From the NCBI GenBank assembly GCA_014529385.2, contig CM043963.1:108382412-108446411 (forward strand): a DNA stretch of 64,000 nucleotides, read 5' to 3'. Below are positions 1 through 11,539 of this stretch, one piece after another; position 1 is the first letter of the stretch, and every line of letters begins with the position of its first letter. Origin of the DNA: Adiantum capillus-veneris. Taxonomy: Eukaryota; Streptophyta; Polypodiopsida; Polypodiales; Pteridaceae. Below the pieces are notes generated by a model. It was given only the letters and a program-made list of their open reading frames with translations. It was not told the origin of the DNA and did not search any database. The position numbers were made by a program, and so were the translations under genes.

Positions 1-563
1 ATTGGTCTCTGGGTCCATGGATCGCGATTCATGTTCCTCCACAGATTCTAGCCAGACTTTCCAGATTGCTTCAAGAGAGTATGTTAATGCCTTGGATCCA
101 CAAATTGTTGAATTTGGATCACTTTTGAGGTCTCTACCATCAAATTTGCAGAATTTTAGAGCTATGGTCATTTCGGCCAAAATATGGTTTTCACCCTTTT
201 TTCCCTCAATATTTGAACCCAAATTTGATGGTTGTAGATTCTACTTACCCTACTCCTAAGTACTGAAATGAAACATGAAACAAAAACAAACAAAACGGTA
301 CAAAATAAAGTCAAAACAGAAAACGGAACAGCACTCTGAAAGCATAGAGAAAATCAAAGAATGAAATGCTTTTGGCTATCTCACTCACAACCCTCTTTAG
401 CTCTCGAGAATAAATCTAGGAAGTCCTCGACTCCTAGACTCTATCAAGCACTAAATTCCGTGTCTAGTTGCTTCACTGCTAAAGTGTAAATGGAATGGAG
501 AGACAAATCTTCAAAACAGAACGCTCTAAATACGCACTAAGTCACTCACCATCTAAGGATCAT
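1..563 (-). mobile_element. 5' leader of a gypsy element cut by the window edge
   Basis: On the minus strand this stretch follows a primer-binding site and an LTR end, so it should be the untranslated leader of another gypsy element running off the left edge. No open frame reads like a retroelement protein here. It carries a motif reading TAGGGTAAGTAG near 245-260 on the minus strand, also found in the leader of element 2 (about 21465-21480), which looks like a splice donor. Assignment rests on position and on these short matches. Confidence 0.45.
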
Positions 564-583
564 GTCCCCAGCAACGGCACTAA
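564..583 (-). other. Primer-binding site, tRNA-Asp type
   Basis: The minus strand reads TAGTGCCGTTGCTGGGGAC directly after an LTR end GCTAACA. This is close to the TGGCGCCGTTGCCGGGGA complement of plant tRNA-Asp used by Athila/Tat-like gypsy elements. Elements 2 and 3 have related sites in the same position. Confidence 0.6.
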
Positions 584-1411
584 TGTTAGCGGCTCGCCGC
601 AACAGACGTCTGTAGCATAGCGATCTCGCACTAACATAATTTCAATACTCACGGAAGTGGCTCGGATGGGACAAAGAGACTCTTTGAGATTGTCAATTTT
701 AAGAAGTGAACCTAATAAGCTAACTCAACAAGCAAATCAATCACTCAATGATCAAGAAAATCTACCTATGTCCTTTCTCACAGCTCTAGGTCATCATGCC
801 ATTTCGGCACTCGAACGGACTTGAAATGCAACGGAACTTTAGGAGGAGGTCTAGGACGCTTAGGAACACTATCCTACCAAGTCTGGTTGCAATCCAACAA
901 GGTACCAAAATCACGATCCATCATGAAAAAAGTCTTGAAAACTACAACAAAACTATGCAAAAAGGTCGCCCTATGGTCCAAGAACACTCTCTTATGGTCA
1001 AAATGACTAAAAACAATGATTTAAGCACTCAAATCTGAAGATTAGGCTCACTAACATGTAGTCGCGAACCAGATAAAAAATGACAATGCTTACACTTAAA
1101 TAAAAGAGCAAAGAGAGAGGAACACAATGCAAGTTTCAAAATTGAAAACGGATTACCCAATCATTAGCTGTGATGATTACAAGTTGGAGCTTCGTAGTCG
1201 CTTGAGCTCTCTCTTCTCTAAAGATAAGCCTCCTTTCACATTAAGGTTATTGACCTTTATACCTAGGGATTTCTAAATGGCCAGTGGCCAATTCACATAG
1301 ACATTTACAATTGTCATGACCAAAATACAATTTAGGGAATTGATCTGCTACTCTAGAATCAGGATTTACATAGAGTATCGCTTCACTAGCTCAGCAAAAT
1401 AATAGACTACA
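584..1411 (-). repeat. LTR between element 1 and the next internal region
   Basis: The lower edge is set by the PBS next door and the end GCTAACA (read on the minus strand). The interior shares phrases with the element 2 LTR (the tgggac..aag...gattgtcaat block) and has a TATA box at 1255-1261. The upper edge is uncertain: the coding remnant of element 1 stops at 1391 and a TG start is possible at 1411. It sits where the 3' LTR of element 1 should be, yet is followed by a PBS. Confidence 0.5.
1255..1261 (-). promoter_or_regulatory. LTR TATA box
   Basis: The minus strand reads AGGTATAAAGGTCAA. The LTRs of element 2 (AGGTATAAAAGCCAA) and element 3 (AGGTATATAAGCCAA) have the same block, so this is the conserved core promoter of this gypsy group. 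Confidence 0.55.
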
Positions 1412-2130
1412 AATGTGGTTTTCGGCTACATGTCCGGCTAGGTGGGCGCGCGTTTGATCAATCCTCAAAAAAATGGAAGGTGCAAACTCTTTCTTGTTTG
1501 TATGGATATGTACAATGGTAGATGGAGGTTGTGTCAAAGCTTCTATTTCTGTATATGAACTACATGAAGAGCAAAAAGCTTCATTTTTTTTTTCTATGGT
1601 TGAGCTTATCGAAATAAGCTTTTCTTGCTTGGGTACCCAAACTAGCTCCGGATCATGTGTATAGTGTTCTGTGAATTTTCCTTTCACACGATCTTCAATC
1701 GGCTTTATCGTCACAAGATTTGACTCACATGGGTCAAGTGACATGTAAGAACACAATTTACGTTTTGGCACCAAGATTTGATCATTCCCTTCATAGTAGC
1801 CTTGGGCTTCCAATAGTTATTTAGAAATCCAACGCAATGTTTTCTTACATTTTTGAGAGTGAGTGGGGCGTTCCTTACAAGGCTCCTGTTTTTTAGCATC
1901 AGCAATGGTCACTAGAGAAGCTTTAGGGACCCACTTGTATGTTTTCTTTGTTATATTAGGATGGGTCTTATGTGTCTCAAGCTTTGTTTCAACTACAAAA
2001 GTTGAAGCTCTAGAGAGTTGGGCTATAGGGTCATATGGTTCAACCTCCTGGACATGCAATGTTTTGGGTTTTATTTCCTCAAGAGGCAATATCTCAGGGA
2101 CTATGGGTTGAGTGGTAGGGCTAAGAGTTG
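1391..2130 (-). pseudogene. C-terminal tail of element 1 polyprotein
   Basis: Two open stretches (2221-1817 and 1813-1391) continue the reading after the second protease-like domain and are separated by one stop. The translation is hydrophilic and contains spaced tryptophan motifs (KWVPKAS, VWVPKQE). Element 2 has comparable tryptophan motifs in the same position (KWVWETK, QWRVKPQ, QWRVKAQ at 15027-14554). I recognise no known domain. It ends close to the LTR, and unlike elements 2 and 3 there is no room for the long coiled-coil ORF. Confidence 0.5.
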
Positions 2131-2493
2131 GTTTCTGCATTGTGACACTCCCAGTCCCCCAATCAATAGTGCATTTGGTGGCTATCATCCACGTGCGTCC
2201 TAGATTTATATTACCCTCCACAGTTCAGCAGGCATGACCAAAAAGTCTTGAGGTACAACCCCGTTGTCATAACTGACAGAATTGTGACAGATTCCAAAAA
2301 CCATGGTTTTTTTCTTGTTGAAACCCTTGACTTGCATACCACTCTCAGATAAAGATGGATTTCCTAACTGAAACCACACCCCATATGACAACATATTAGA
2401 TTTGGCACCCGTGTCCAATAAGGCATTATATAGAACTTTTCCATAGGTGCCACTTAGCTCAATAGGGTATCGTAGAGGTGTGTCAGAGTCCAA
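2131..2493 (-). pseudogene. Second retropepsin-like domain of element 1 (after integrase)
   Basis: The minus-strand translation has the aspartic-protease signature LLDTGAKSNML near the start and, after a stop near 2206, the typical C-terminal part NLGRTWMIATKCTIDW. This parallels ALLDSGAQANLL and LLLGQPW at the end of the element 3 pol. It lies downstream of the integrase C-terminal region, whereas the normal protease lies upstream of RT (7859-7170). The in-frame stop makes it a broken copy. Whether the domain was ever catalytic cannot be said from sequence. Confidence 0.6.
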
Positions 2494-2508
2494 TCAATCA
2501 TCCTCTGT

Positions 2509-3950
2509 TTAAATGTGGAATGCATGTGTGACTCCAAGGTTGGCCTCTCGTTGGCGTCTTATGTGTTGTTGTCGTTCCTTAGCCTCAGCTTGAGCTTGTA
2601 TCTTCTTCAATTCTGCTTGTGCCTTGGATGTCTTTTTTTTATGGATGGCACGTAGCTCCTCTTGGCTTAAAGGATCATAATACCTTTTAAATTTACTCCC
2701 ATTGAGGAATCCAATGGTTTCAACTCCATCGAGAGTTTCCACACGAATGGTACCTTGTGGAGTGATTTCACATACTCTATGTGGTCCTTTTTCGGCATAT
2801 TTCAACTTTTTCTTCTCGTTACGTACTCCATACATAAGGACTTTATCACCAACATTGATATCTTTGTTCTGTAGATGACGGTCAAACCATTTCTTCCTCC
2901 TATCTTTCTCCACAAGTGCATTTTGCACAGCCAATTGCCTTTTTTCGTCTAACCTTTCAAGGATGTATAAAGGCTCAATTAAAGGGTTAATGTCCCAACC
3001 TTCTTGTGAAGCTACATGCAAACTAGGAATTACAAACTCCCATGGCATAGCTTCTTCTTGGCCATATACCATTTTGAACTGTGTACAATTAATAGCCACT
3101 TTGTAAGAAGTATGATAAGACCATAGAGCTGATGTCAGCTTCAAATTCCAATTTGTGCGATAAGCGTCCATTGTTTTGGTGAAGATAGAAATTAAGGTCT
3201 TGTTAGTGCTCTTAGCTCAGCCATTTGCTCGTGGGTAATACGGTGTAGACTTATGGTGAGCTATCATGAAGTTTGTTGTGAGTTCCTTTATCACTTCATT
3301 TATAAAATGAGTACCGGTGTCACTCACAATTTCAAAGGGACAACCAAATCTTGTAATAACGTTCTCAAAGAGAAACTTGGCAGTTGACCTTGTATCAGCC
3401 TTGCGTGTTTCCCTGGCTTCCACCCACTTTGTCACATAGTCAGTGGCAACAACAATATATCAAGATTGAGTGTTACGAGCTGTCGGACTAATTGAGCCTA
3501 CAAAGTCTAAACCCCAATTTTCAAATGGTTGAGTCACTTTAATAGGACGTAAGGGGATCGTATCCTTTTGTTGTGTGATCTTATAATGTTGACATTCATC
3601 ACATCCTTTTGCAAAAAGTGATGCATCCTTGAATAAGGTAGGCCACCAATAGCTTGATTGCAACACCTTTCTAGCGGTTAGCTTCCCTGAGAAATGTTCT
3701 CTGACTATACCCATGTGGGCTTCTTGTAGTATGTATAAATACTCATTCTCACGAGCACAATGTCTAAGAACATCGTCCTTCTCCAGCTTGTAAAGATTTC
3801 CTACAATTAGAGAATAAGGTTCACATTCTTTTAACAGTTTTTGAGCTATATCCTTACAAAGCTCCTTGGGTGGAAAACCATTAACTGGAAAGTTCACAAT
3901 CTTCTCACTCCATTCAGGCATGGTCTCGACTAGGAATAGGGAAGTATCAG
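2509..3950 (-). pseudogene. Integrase of element 1 (gypsy type)
   Basis: Order on the minus strand: an HX6HX30CX2C zinc finger (QEAH...REHFSG...CDECQ, about 3715-3590), the DDE core (LDFVGSIS near 3500, VSDTGTHFINEV near 3310, AESTNK near 3205) and a C-terminal region with VGDKVLMYGVRNEKKKLKYAEKGPH (3171-2509). Stops near 3460 and at 3217 interrupt the core, so this is a dead gene. Integrase inserts the element cDNA into chromosomes. It has a single zinc finger, unlike element 3. Confidence 0.8.
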
Positions 3951-4437
3951 GCAATTCATCATCGACTCTAGTAGGGGCTTCACCATTGGGTATGCGAGAC
4001 AAATGATATGCCATGACATGTCTTTTACCAGGTCTCACCACAACGGTAAAATCAAACTCAAGAAGAATTAACAACCTTCGTGTAATTCTTTCCGTGGAAC
4101 AACGTTTAGTTACTAGTTACAACAATGCTTGATGATCAACATAGAAAACAAACTTGTTGGCAAAAAGGTAGTAGCAAAATTTCTTCTCTGCATAAATCAT
4201 AGCTGACCCTTCCCGCTCTATAGTGGTGTAGTTCCTCTCAGCATCATTTAATTGACGACTTGCAAAGCTAATGGGGTCGTCCAATTTATGTTTTCCTGGT
4301 TGAGCTAGAACACACCCAATAGAAAATTTCAATGCATCAATATGCACATGGAAAATTAAATTCCAATCAGGCACTCGTAGAATGGGAGTGCTTGTCAAGG
4401 TCTTTTTCAATGACTCATGAGCATGGTCACACTCCAC
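3951..4437 (-). pseudogene. RNase H domain of element 1
   Basis: Translation of 4437-4117 gives FHVHIDALKFSIGCVLAQPG, TIEREGSAMIYAEKKF and VDHQALL, the order of RT-linked RNase H in Ty3/gypsy elements; the end (LLEFDFTVVVRPGKRHVMAYHLSR) is in the next frame at 4074-3960. The usual first catalytic aspartate is in HVHID. A frame break near 4100 separates the two parts. The family degrades the RNA strand of RNA/DNA hybrids during reverse transcription. Confidence 0.75.
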
Positions 4438-4440
4438 AGT

Positions 4441-5400
4441 CTAGTGGAACTCTATAAGAAGTTTGTTCAATAGACGAGCTACCTCGGCAAAGTGTAAAAT
4501 AAACCGCCGATAATAACCAACATGGCCAATGAACCTTTGAACTCCTTTATAGTTTGTAGGTGGTGGAAAATCAGCAATGGCCTTAATTTTGCTCTCATCT
4601 GTGGAAATCCCATTTTTGGACACTATATGCCCTAAAATGACTCCATGTTTAACCCAAAATTGGAATTTGAAAGGGTTTAAGGAGATGTGATACAATCTAC
4701 ACTTCTCAAAGACTTTTCGTAAACATGTTAGATGTTCTTTCCAACAGGAATAAACACAAAGGTCATCTAAGAAAGCTTCGCAAAACTCCCTCAAATACTC
4801 ATTAAAAGCAGTGTTTATTAATCTTTTGAATGTAGCATGAGCATTGGTTAAGCCAAAAGCCATAACACAAAATGCGAATACTCCGAATTTAGTTATAGCA
4901 ACCATTTTAGCTTTGGTCCTCTAGTGCAATGGTGATTTGATTGTATCCAGAGTACCCATCTAAAAAGATATAAGCTTCCTTCCCTGCAACTCTTTCAAGC
5001 ACATGTTCTGAATATGTTAAGGGGTAATGGTCTCTCCTAGTGGCGGCATTGACCTTCTTGAGATCCATGCACACTCTAAGTTTCCCATTATTTTTTGGCA
5101 CAATAATTATTGGAGACGCCCATTATTCTGAGTGCTCAATAGGGTATATGAATTGGCATTTGACAAGATTTTCAATCTCTTCTTGAACAATCTTTGCATA
5201 CTTAGGATTCATTGGATAGGTCGTTGTGGGACTGGTTTAGCCATGCTATTCATGGGAATTGTGTGTTGCACCATGGAAGGTGCAACACCTTTCATATCAT
5301 GACATATCCAAGCAAATATATCCTTGAATTCCTTGAGAATTTCTTTAAGTACACACTCCTTAGTCTTTGTCAGATCTTGGGCAATGAAAACAGGTTTGGA
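4441..5400 (-). pseudogene. Reverse transcriptase of element 1
   Basis: Minus-strand blocks run in order: ILKEFKDIFAWICHDMKGV and HTIPM (5370-5260), PKNNGKLRVCMDLKKVNAAT (about 5100-5040), YIFLDGYSGYNQITIALEDQ, then FGLTNAHATFKRL and the catalytic box as FLDDLC in place of YMDD (about 4770). Two frame breaks (near 5200 and 4905) inactivate it. It belongs to the same group as element 3, whose box reads YMDDLC. Confidence 0.8.
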
Positions 5401-6057
5401 CTCCTCACCTGGGTCTGCTAACTCTATTTCCTTAACTATTGCTGGACCATCATAGACTCCATTATTCCCATCGATAGGTGTCCTCTGTGCCTTTGTATAC
5501 ACAACCTTACATTTCTCCATGGTGTAGGATTTGAAATGATCAGGATTGTGATTTCTCTATGGACTGTGATTTCTCTTCCACTTCCTTTTGTTGTTGAGAT
5601 AACTCTCGATTTTTTCATCTCCTCACGGTACGCCTCAACTTTGGCGTTTTTGTAGCCTCTAACTATGCAAAGTCAATGGGTTGTGGACTACACCACATAA
5701 AAATTTGAAGAAATTCACCTCAATTATCTACCAACTTTCGATGAGCATCACATGTCCCTATATAATTAAGCCTTTCTGTGGTAGATTTCTTTTCATTTAT
5801 TCTATCATGCACATTTGCTCGATATCGTCGCCTCTTATATCTCTTACTCTTCTTGTCTAATTTTTTATTATAACCGATCTCTAGTGAAGAGTCACTAGAT
5901 GGATCGCTACTTGTGTCTTCTGCTCTCCTCGATAGATTGTCATCTAGGATACCATTGGGCCCTAAATGGTTCGTCCCCACATTTGCACCAAGATTTAACT
6001 CAGATTCTTTGTCTTCAGAGTCAATTTCAATTGATGATTCAGACTCTGAATCATGTG
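5401..6057 (-). pseudogene. Linker between protease and RT of element 1
   Basis: Two open stretches (5980-5720, and 5520 down into the RT) are hydrophilic. One is very basic (KKLDKKSKRYKRRRYRANVH near 5850). Element 3 has a similarly basic linker before RT (34061-34500). There are no recognised domains. A DNA-transposon-like insertion begins at 6068. Confidence 0.4.
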
Positions 6058-6067
6058 GGCTATAGTC

Positions 6068-6742
6068 CCGGGGGATTCACTCTATATTTAAAATGAGACG
6101 CCACCTGCGAGCAAACACTTTGATAAAAACCCTATATACGAGACATATTAGGGAATATGACCCCCCTTTTTATTCTTATACGATAATCAATGAAGAAAAC
6201 TATCATACCCCTATCTTACATATAAAATTTTGGTCTCACATGATCTAGTTGAGTAAAACTAGTCAAAGAGTGTGTAGCATAATGACTGGCACGGTACTAA
6301 GGAACCACTTTTGTTGATAACTAGATATACCCTCAATGTGTCTTAGTTTGAAATTCAATCTATGTGGCCTATCAGCCTACACTCTGGCTAGTCGTTCAAT
6401 TTTGACCCATCCAAAGGTGTTGTAAATCAACCCTTAATGAGTCCTTCTTTATGATCATCCTGATGTAAAATTTGATGTGTGACCTGAAAAAAAACTTTCC
6501 CTAAATTCATCCAAGTTTTAGTTCACACCAGTGATCAATCTTTATAAGTTATCAACTCGGGTCAGGTCCCCCCCCCCCCCCCCCCCCCCCCCATAAATAT
6601 GATACCCCCCTCCCTTATTTTTAAGCTTGGGAGATAAATTATTGGGGGCCTACCCCTAACTTATACGCTTATGTAACTTGTAAAAAAACCCCCCTCTCTT
6701 CCACTTACGTGGTGCGGTAAGTTTTCCATGGTGAATCCCCCA
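6068..6742. mobile_element. Non-autonomous DNA transposon, possibly Mutator-like
   Basis: The ends are inverted: GGGGGATTCAC at the left (about 6069-6080) and GTGAATCCCCC at the right (about 6731-6741). The stretch is flanked by an identical 11-bp direct repeat GGGCTATAGTC (6057-6067 and 6743-6753). An 11-bp target duplication fits Mutator-like elements; the terminal repeats are short. There is no coding capacity. It holds a 25-nt poly-C run. A weakly similar end, GGGGATTCACTC, occurs at 47751. Confidence 0.6.
6568..6592. repeat. Poly-C tract (25 nt)
   Basis: This is an uninterrupted run of 25 C inside the DNA-transposon-like insertion. Runs of this length are prone to slippage and can form i-motif or G-quadruplex structures. 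Confidence 0.9.
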
Positions 6743-6753
6743 GGGCTATAGTC

Positions 6754-7169
6754 TTGTGAGACGCTATTGGTTCTAATGTCAATCAAGCCTTCATCTTGTG
6801 GGTCATCAGAAATCCAAAGCTACATGGATTTCTCCTATCATATTTAAAGGTACGAGTGGTGGCATTTCATCCCCCTTAGGTGTTACCCAGGTCATCTCCT
6901 ATTTTCCCAAGTGTCTATGGTTGCTGCTAGGTGGACCCAATCCATGTTGTTAGACTCAGTCATCCCAGGTAGAACATCCATATAAGGAGAATCTTCCCCA
7001 ACATCATGTCCATTTTACACGTGTAACAATACTACAACGGGGTCGAGTGAACTGTGGTGTTAGATCTATGATCAATTATAAATTTGTTTCCTAGAGGATG
7101 TGCCCAACCAGTTACAAGATCAACTCAAATGACAGAATCTTGTAACTGCAAGTAAACATGGTTTTTAGA
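6754..7169 (-). other. Degenerate element 1 sequence, no gene recognised
   Basis: This lies between the first protease remnant and the linker. By position it should be the part of pol after the protease, but no open frame or motif is recognisable on either strand. Confidence 0.35.
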
Positions 7170-7859
7170 CTAGTCATGCACCATTTTTGCTTCCCTCATG
7201 AAAGGACGTCCTAAGATCATCTCAGATGACATAGTGTGTTTGAAGAAATCCATAACAATGAAGGTATTCCTTATTTTGTGTCCAAAGACCTTGATCTTGA
7301 GATCTTCTAGCATTCCAATAGGCTTAACAATAGTCCCATTCGCCATCTTTACCACTATGTTTGTGGTCCCAAGGTGAGGTCTTCCCATATTTTTCCATCA
7401 ATTTTTAGTCACAATGCTAACTCCATCACCACCATCAAGGATTCCCTTCCCATTTAATCTCTTAACAGTGATTGGTATGGTCACATTGGATTCATTGCCT
7501 TCAAAGTATTGTGCCAACTTGTTAACAGGTATTTCAACAACAGAGTTCTCATCTAGGTTCGGTTGTGGATCTAAGAGTTCCTTCTCTATTGGCACCTTCC
7601 TAGCTGCATCCATCTGTGCAAATTGTGGTAGCCCGACTTTCAATTCTCCATTGAGGAAAGCTCGAAGAGCTAAGAATAGCTCGGGGTCTCCATATAGTTT
7701 GGACATGATGGTGGTTCTAGCTTCTGAAGCCATGAAATCCATCAATTTGGTAATATTTAACGGCACTTTTTGGGCTTCAGTCCCTTGACGTGGGCAAGGT
7801 GGAATTTTCATTTCTTCGATAGGGTCAGGTAATCCCTTTGTAAACATTCTCTCCAACAA
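7170..7859 (-). pseudogene. Gag C-terminal region and first protease of element 1
   Basis: The upper open stretch (7859-7398) ends with ILDGGDGVSIVTK. This aligns with ILDSGAGVAIATK of element 3 and so marks the normal retropepsin, but the active-site DSG is DGG. The next stretch (7388-7170) has NGTIVKPIGMLEDL and MILGRPFMREAKMV, the flap and C-terminal parts of the same protease. A stop near 7390 splits the domain. It lies just below the element 2 insertion, with the rest of gag at 22960-24165. Confidence 0.65.
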
Positions 7860-7926
7860 GAAGGGAGTACACCCACTTTCCCATGACTTGAAGTCACTTT
7901 CTTCTTAGATGACACTAGGTATGGCT

Positions 7927-8850
7927 TGTGGGACGAGTGTCTAACCTCACTATCCTATCTTATTGTAGATTTAGCGAGAACCACCGATTAAATTGTCAAT
8001 CCATGGGACGAAGCTGACTTGACTAGTGCATAGAGGCTACAAGAGGTTGTCAATCTCTCGAAAAACAACAAACAACTCGCATCTCACTCAGGCTACACTC
8101 AAGTGACTGAAATCGCCAAAAGCCAATCGCTCATTGACAAACAAATCACATCCGTTACAGCATCAAATGACATCCAAACGTCATGAAACTTCTAGGACAA
8201 GTTTATAAAACCTAAGCATACATGCTTATGGTCCCAAATCCCACTTTAGGTCAAGTGTCAAAATCGCGATTATTAACAGTAGTGGATTTTTGACCTAGTC
8301 GTTTTCGACCCAGAATGCACCTAAATGCTCAGCAATGATGTCCCAATACCCCGCCTATGCTTAGTTTTTTATTTTGATGTGTAAATTCCTACTTATGATA
8401 AAATTAGGCCACGGGTTGGCGATGCCAAAAGCTATGAAATACCATGAAGTGTTTACATCAATGCGTAGAGCTCTTACCTGCAGTTGCAATGCAACAAACG
8501 CCACTACAATGTGACAACCGGGGAGGGAGTAGGAAGCACGAGAAGGAGAGAAGTGAGCACAGTTAGCTCACGCTGTGTATTTCATTATCCAAAACTTACA
8601 AATAACTTACAAAAATTGGCTTTTATACCTTAGCCAAGGTTTTTGGTGGTCAAAACTAATAATTTGGGAGCTCTAACTAAAGATAGGTAATGACAGGTTA
8701 ATACAATCTGGAAGCTTGTAGCCCCCGCTCATCAATTACAAGGTTTTATCCAAAAAATAGGAGTTACAATATTCTCGATTTATCAAAATAATGAGTGTTT
8801 TTACAATAAGAGCTCCGAAAAATGGTATTTGGGTTAGCTTGCTACTAACA
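7927..8850 (-). repeat. 3' LTR of element 2
   Basis: Read on the minus strand it runs from TGTTAGTAGC to CGTCCCACA, 924 bp. TATA box at 8631-8638 (AGGTATAAAAGCC). It shares long blocks with 21838-22954, but holds about 100 bp (8273-8365) missing there and lacks about 300 bp present there. At 8264-8280 it contains AATCGCGATTATTAAC, nearly the right half of the element's internal palindrome. Confidence 0.85.
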
Positions 8851-8862
8851 TTCCCCCTCCTC
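8851..8862 (-). other. Polypurine tract of element 2
   Basis: The minus strand reads GAGGAGGGGGAA immediately before the LTR start TGTTAG, as required for plus-strand priming. Confidence 0.75.
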
Positions 8863-9063
8863 GCATGTGTCGTCCCTTGACACAACTTTATGGGCTGAAG
8901 TAGTCTTCGGGTTGACGACTGGCGAGGCGGTCTTTAAGTGCATTTAGTGCCTTTTGGTATCTGATCTTCCTCTCTTTATATGGCACTTGTAAGAACTGCG
9001 TAGTAACTCTGTTTTTTAGCTCCACTGCTGAGTAGCCTACAAATCGTGATGTCAGGTTGTTGA

Positions 9064-11459
9064 TCATGACCCAAATATTTTTGTTCGCCAAGTAAAGAAC
9101 CCTGTGTAGAACGCTTCCTCAAACGCCAGCATATTGTGAGAAGGTAAAAACATACATCTGGCGTAGAAGCCATAGAGGACTTCTTCGAAAGGTTGGCCAC
9201 TGAGATCGTAGCACGAACCTTTGTTATCCTCAAGGAATGACATCCATAGGGTGTCTGCTTGCTCTGGCTCATGGAATACTTTGATGCAGGTGAGCAGCAT
9301 TTGGCAGATTTTATACAGCATAGCACAAGATAGATCCGGTAGACTTTTGAACAAGGACATGGAGCCCGTTAGGGTTCTCACCATGTACTCTTCTGTGGGC
9401 TGTCCCTTTTTGAGACCAGGAAATCTGGGATAGTTCACCAAGTTGGCCGCTTCTTTGTTAGTGCCTCATGTGCTTGCCAGGTCCTTACTCTTGGTATAGG
9501 ACAAAAAGTAGGATCCTTTTGTAGGGCTGCAGGTGCTCTTGTAAACAGAATCAAATACCTTAGATTCTTGTTTAACCAGCTCAGTCTCCACTTCAGGTGG
9601 TCTTGATCTGCGCCCTCGACTTGCATGTCTGTGTAAAGCCTTTCTTTGACTTGGAGCAACTCCGCCTTTATTAGAGGATAGGGTAGGGATTGTTGGTACC
9701 ATTGCGCATTGATTTGATTGGGAGTGAGTTGTGTAACGTTGATGGAGTGAAGAACTCTCAGCTCCCAATCCATTGTTGCCTTCCACTGCTCATCTACCTC
9801 TTGTGTAATCTTCTCCTTCAATGCATCTTCCTCAGCCTTTGAGAGTTGGACCATTGGCATTGTATCCGTTTTGGTTATGTGTACTTGAAATTCCTCCTCG
9901 CCACTTAGCTCTTCTGCTAGTTGTGTCTCCATCTCAGTGAATGAAACTGAGGGGATCTCTATCTGTGTGGCTGCTCTGAAGTGCCTGCCTCTTCTTGTGT
10001 TTCTAGTTGTCCCTCTGTCAACAGTTGGTTGACTCTTTTAAGTTTAGCTATTTCTTTCAGCAGCTCGTCTTCTCTTTGCACCCGCATTAAAGCCAGGTCT
10101 CTACGCTAAGACTGCTCCAGTTTTAGCTCCAACTTGAGGTCTTTGTTCTTTTTCTCTAATGCTTTGTAGACCTCGTCTGTTCCTTTGATTGAGGCCACTG
10201 CGGGATTTTCTCTTATTTGTCGTAAGAAAATTGCTTGATCATTTATTCACTGCTCTGAGTATATTGTAGGGAGGCGTTCGCTACATCTAACTGAACTTGT
10301 ATTTTCTAAACTAACAGGGTTGTTGTTAGAAGTTTGTTGGTAACTTATGTCAGTTGTTCATCTTTTGCTTTGCAAGCATCTAACAACTTTGTAAGCAGAA
10401 CATCGAGCTCCTCCATCTCTTTATGTTGTTTATCCCTCGCTAGCTGATGTTGTTCAGCTTCGGCTTTCAATTCCTGCACTTGCCTCTATAGATCGATGAT
10501 GACATTTAATTTGTCGTCTAGCTCTCCTTGGAGAGAGTCAATCACCATCTCTTATTCTTTGGCCTTTGTGCTACGGCTAATTGCTGCTGATCGGAGTCTT
10601 TTCGTCATGTCCTGCATTTGCTTGGCATACTCGTTGAGTTGCAGGATGACCTTGTCATTTGATTGCCAATCTTCATTTCTTGCTAGCTGCCTTGATGTTT
10701 TTGCAGTCTCTTGTGTATCCTTTAGCTACGTCATGGCGGCTGGTTGTTGTTGCCCTTGAGGTTGTGGCTGGCCTTCTTCTTCTTTGTCATCCTGAGGCTT
10801 CATGGATGCCTCGGCCTTTTCTTGTTGTGTTGAGGTAGAAGGTGTTTCCTCGATCTCCTGTTCTCTTGGTTGCTCAAACTTTGTGTTGTCCTTAGGTGTA
10901 GGACTTGCTGACCTTTCTGGCTCTTCATCTTGCTCTTGTGTAGATTCAGCTACCTGTTGCACAGATTCAGCTGCTTCTCTTTGTTCAGGCTTTGTCTCTC
11001 TTGTAGGTTCGGGTTCTGTGGCCTTATCCGCGCTGGTGAAGGTGGTGGGCTCGGCATGGGGTGATCATGCTGTTCTGAAACAGGTCAAGAAGGGTGGGGA
11101 GACACATCACCTTGATCATGTTGTGTTGCTCCTTGTGCAGTTGCTTCCTTTGCTTGCTTTTGTTGTTCCACTATCTCTTTAGCTTTCCCTTCCGCTTCTT
11201 GGGCTTCTCTCAGCTTCAAAGCTTCTACTTCTTGATACATCTTTTCCAATAATTCAGTGGGGTCTTCGGCTTGTTTACTGGTATGGTGTTTTGTTCTTGC
11301 ACCTTTAAGCTCAATGGGTACCCACTTTGTTGGGTCCTTGCCTTGTGCTTGTTGGCTGCGTTCGTAAGAGTGCTTTTCTCTTTCAAATCGGGCTTGTTTT
11401 TGTACAGGTTCCTCCTGGTGTGCTACCACGGCTTTTCTCTTCATTATCAGATCTTTCAC
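9064..11459 (-). pseudogene. Extra ORF B of element 2, coiled-coil protein
   Basis: The N-terminal part (11459-11085) is Gln/Glu/Lys-rich with KDPTKWVPIE. A low-complexity Pro/Gln/Glu stretch follows (10962-10726), then a long heptad-rich stretch broken by stops (about 10720-9930), then a conserved C-terminal region in two frames (9932-9435 and 9441-9064). The C-terminus matches the element 3 copy closely: PIPRVRTWQAHE against PVPRVRSWKEHG, NYPRFPGLKKG against NYPRMPGPKAG, FEEAFYTGFFT against FEEAFYIGFFT. There is no signal peptide or membrane segment, so it does not look like an envelope protein. Frame breaks make it non-functional. Role unknown. Confidence 0.65.
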
Positions 11460-11539
11460 TGCTATGCCGTTCTGGCGAGCTCTCAGCAGACTCTTCGTCA
11501 GACTTGTATGTTCTCTTGGCAGATCTTGTAGCTCAAGGG

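Noticed and set aside
796-1038. Plus-strand frames in the left LTR
   Set aside because: They lie within the LTR of a minus-strand element, with no similarity to known proteins.
7398-7859. Element 1 first protease as an active enzyme
   Set aside because: The DSG active site is changed to DGG and the domain is split by a stop.
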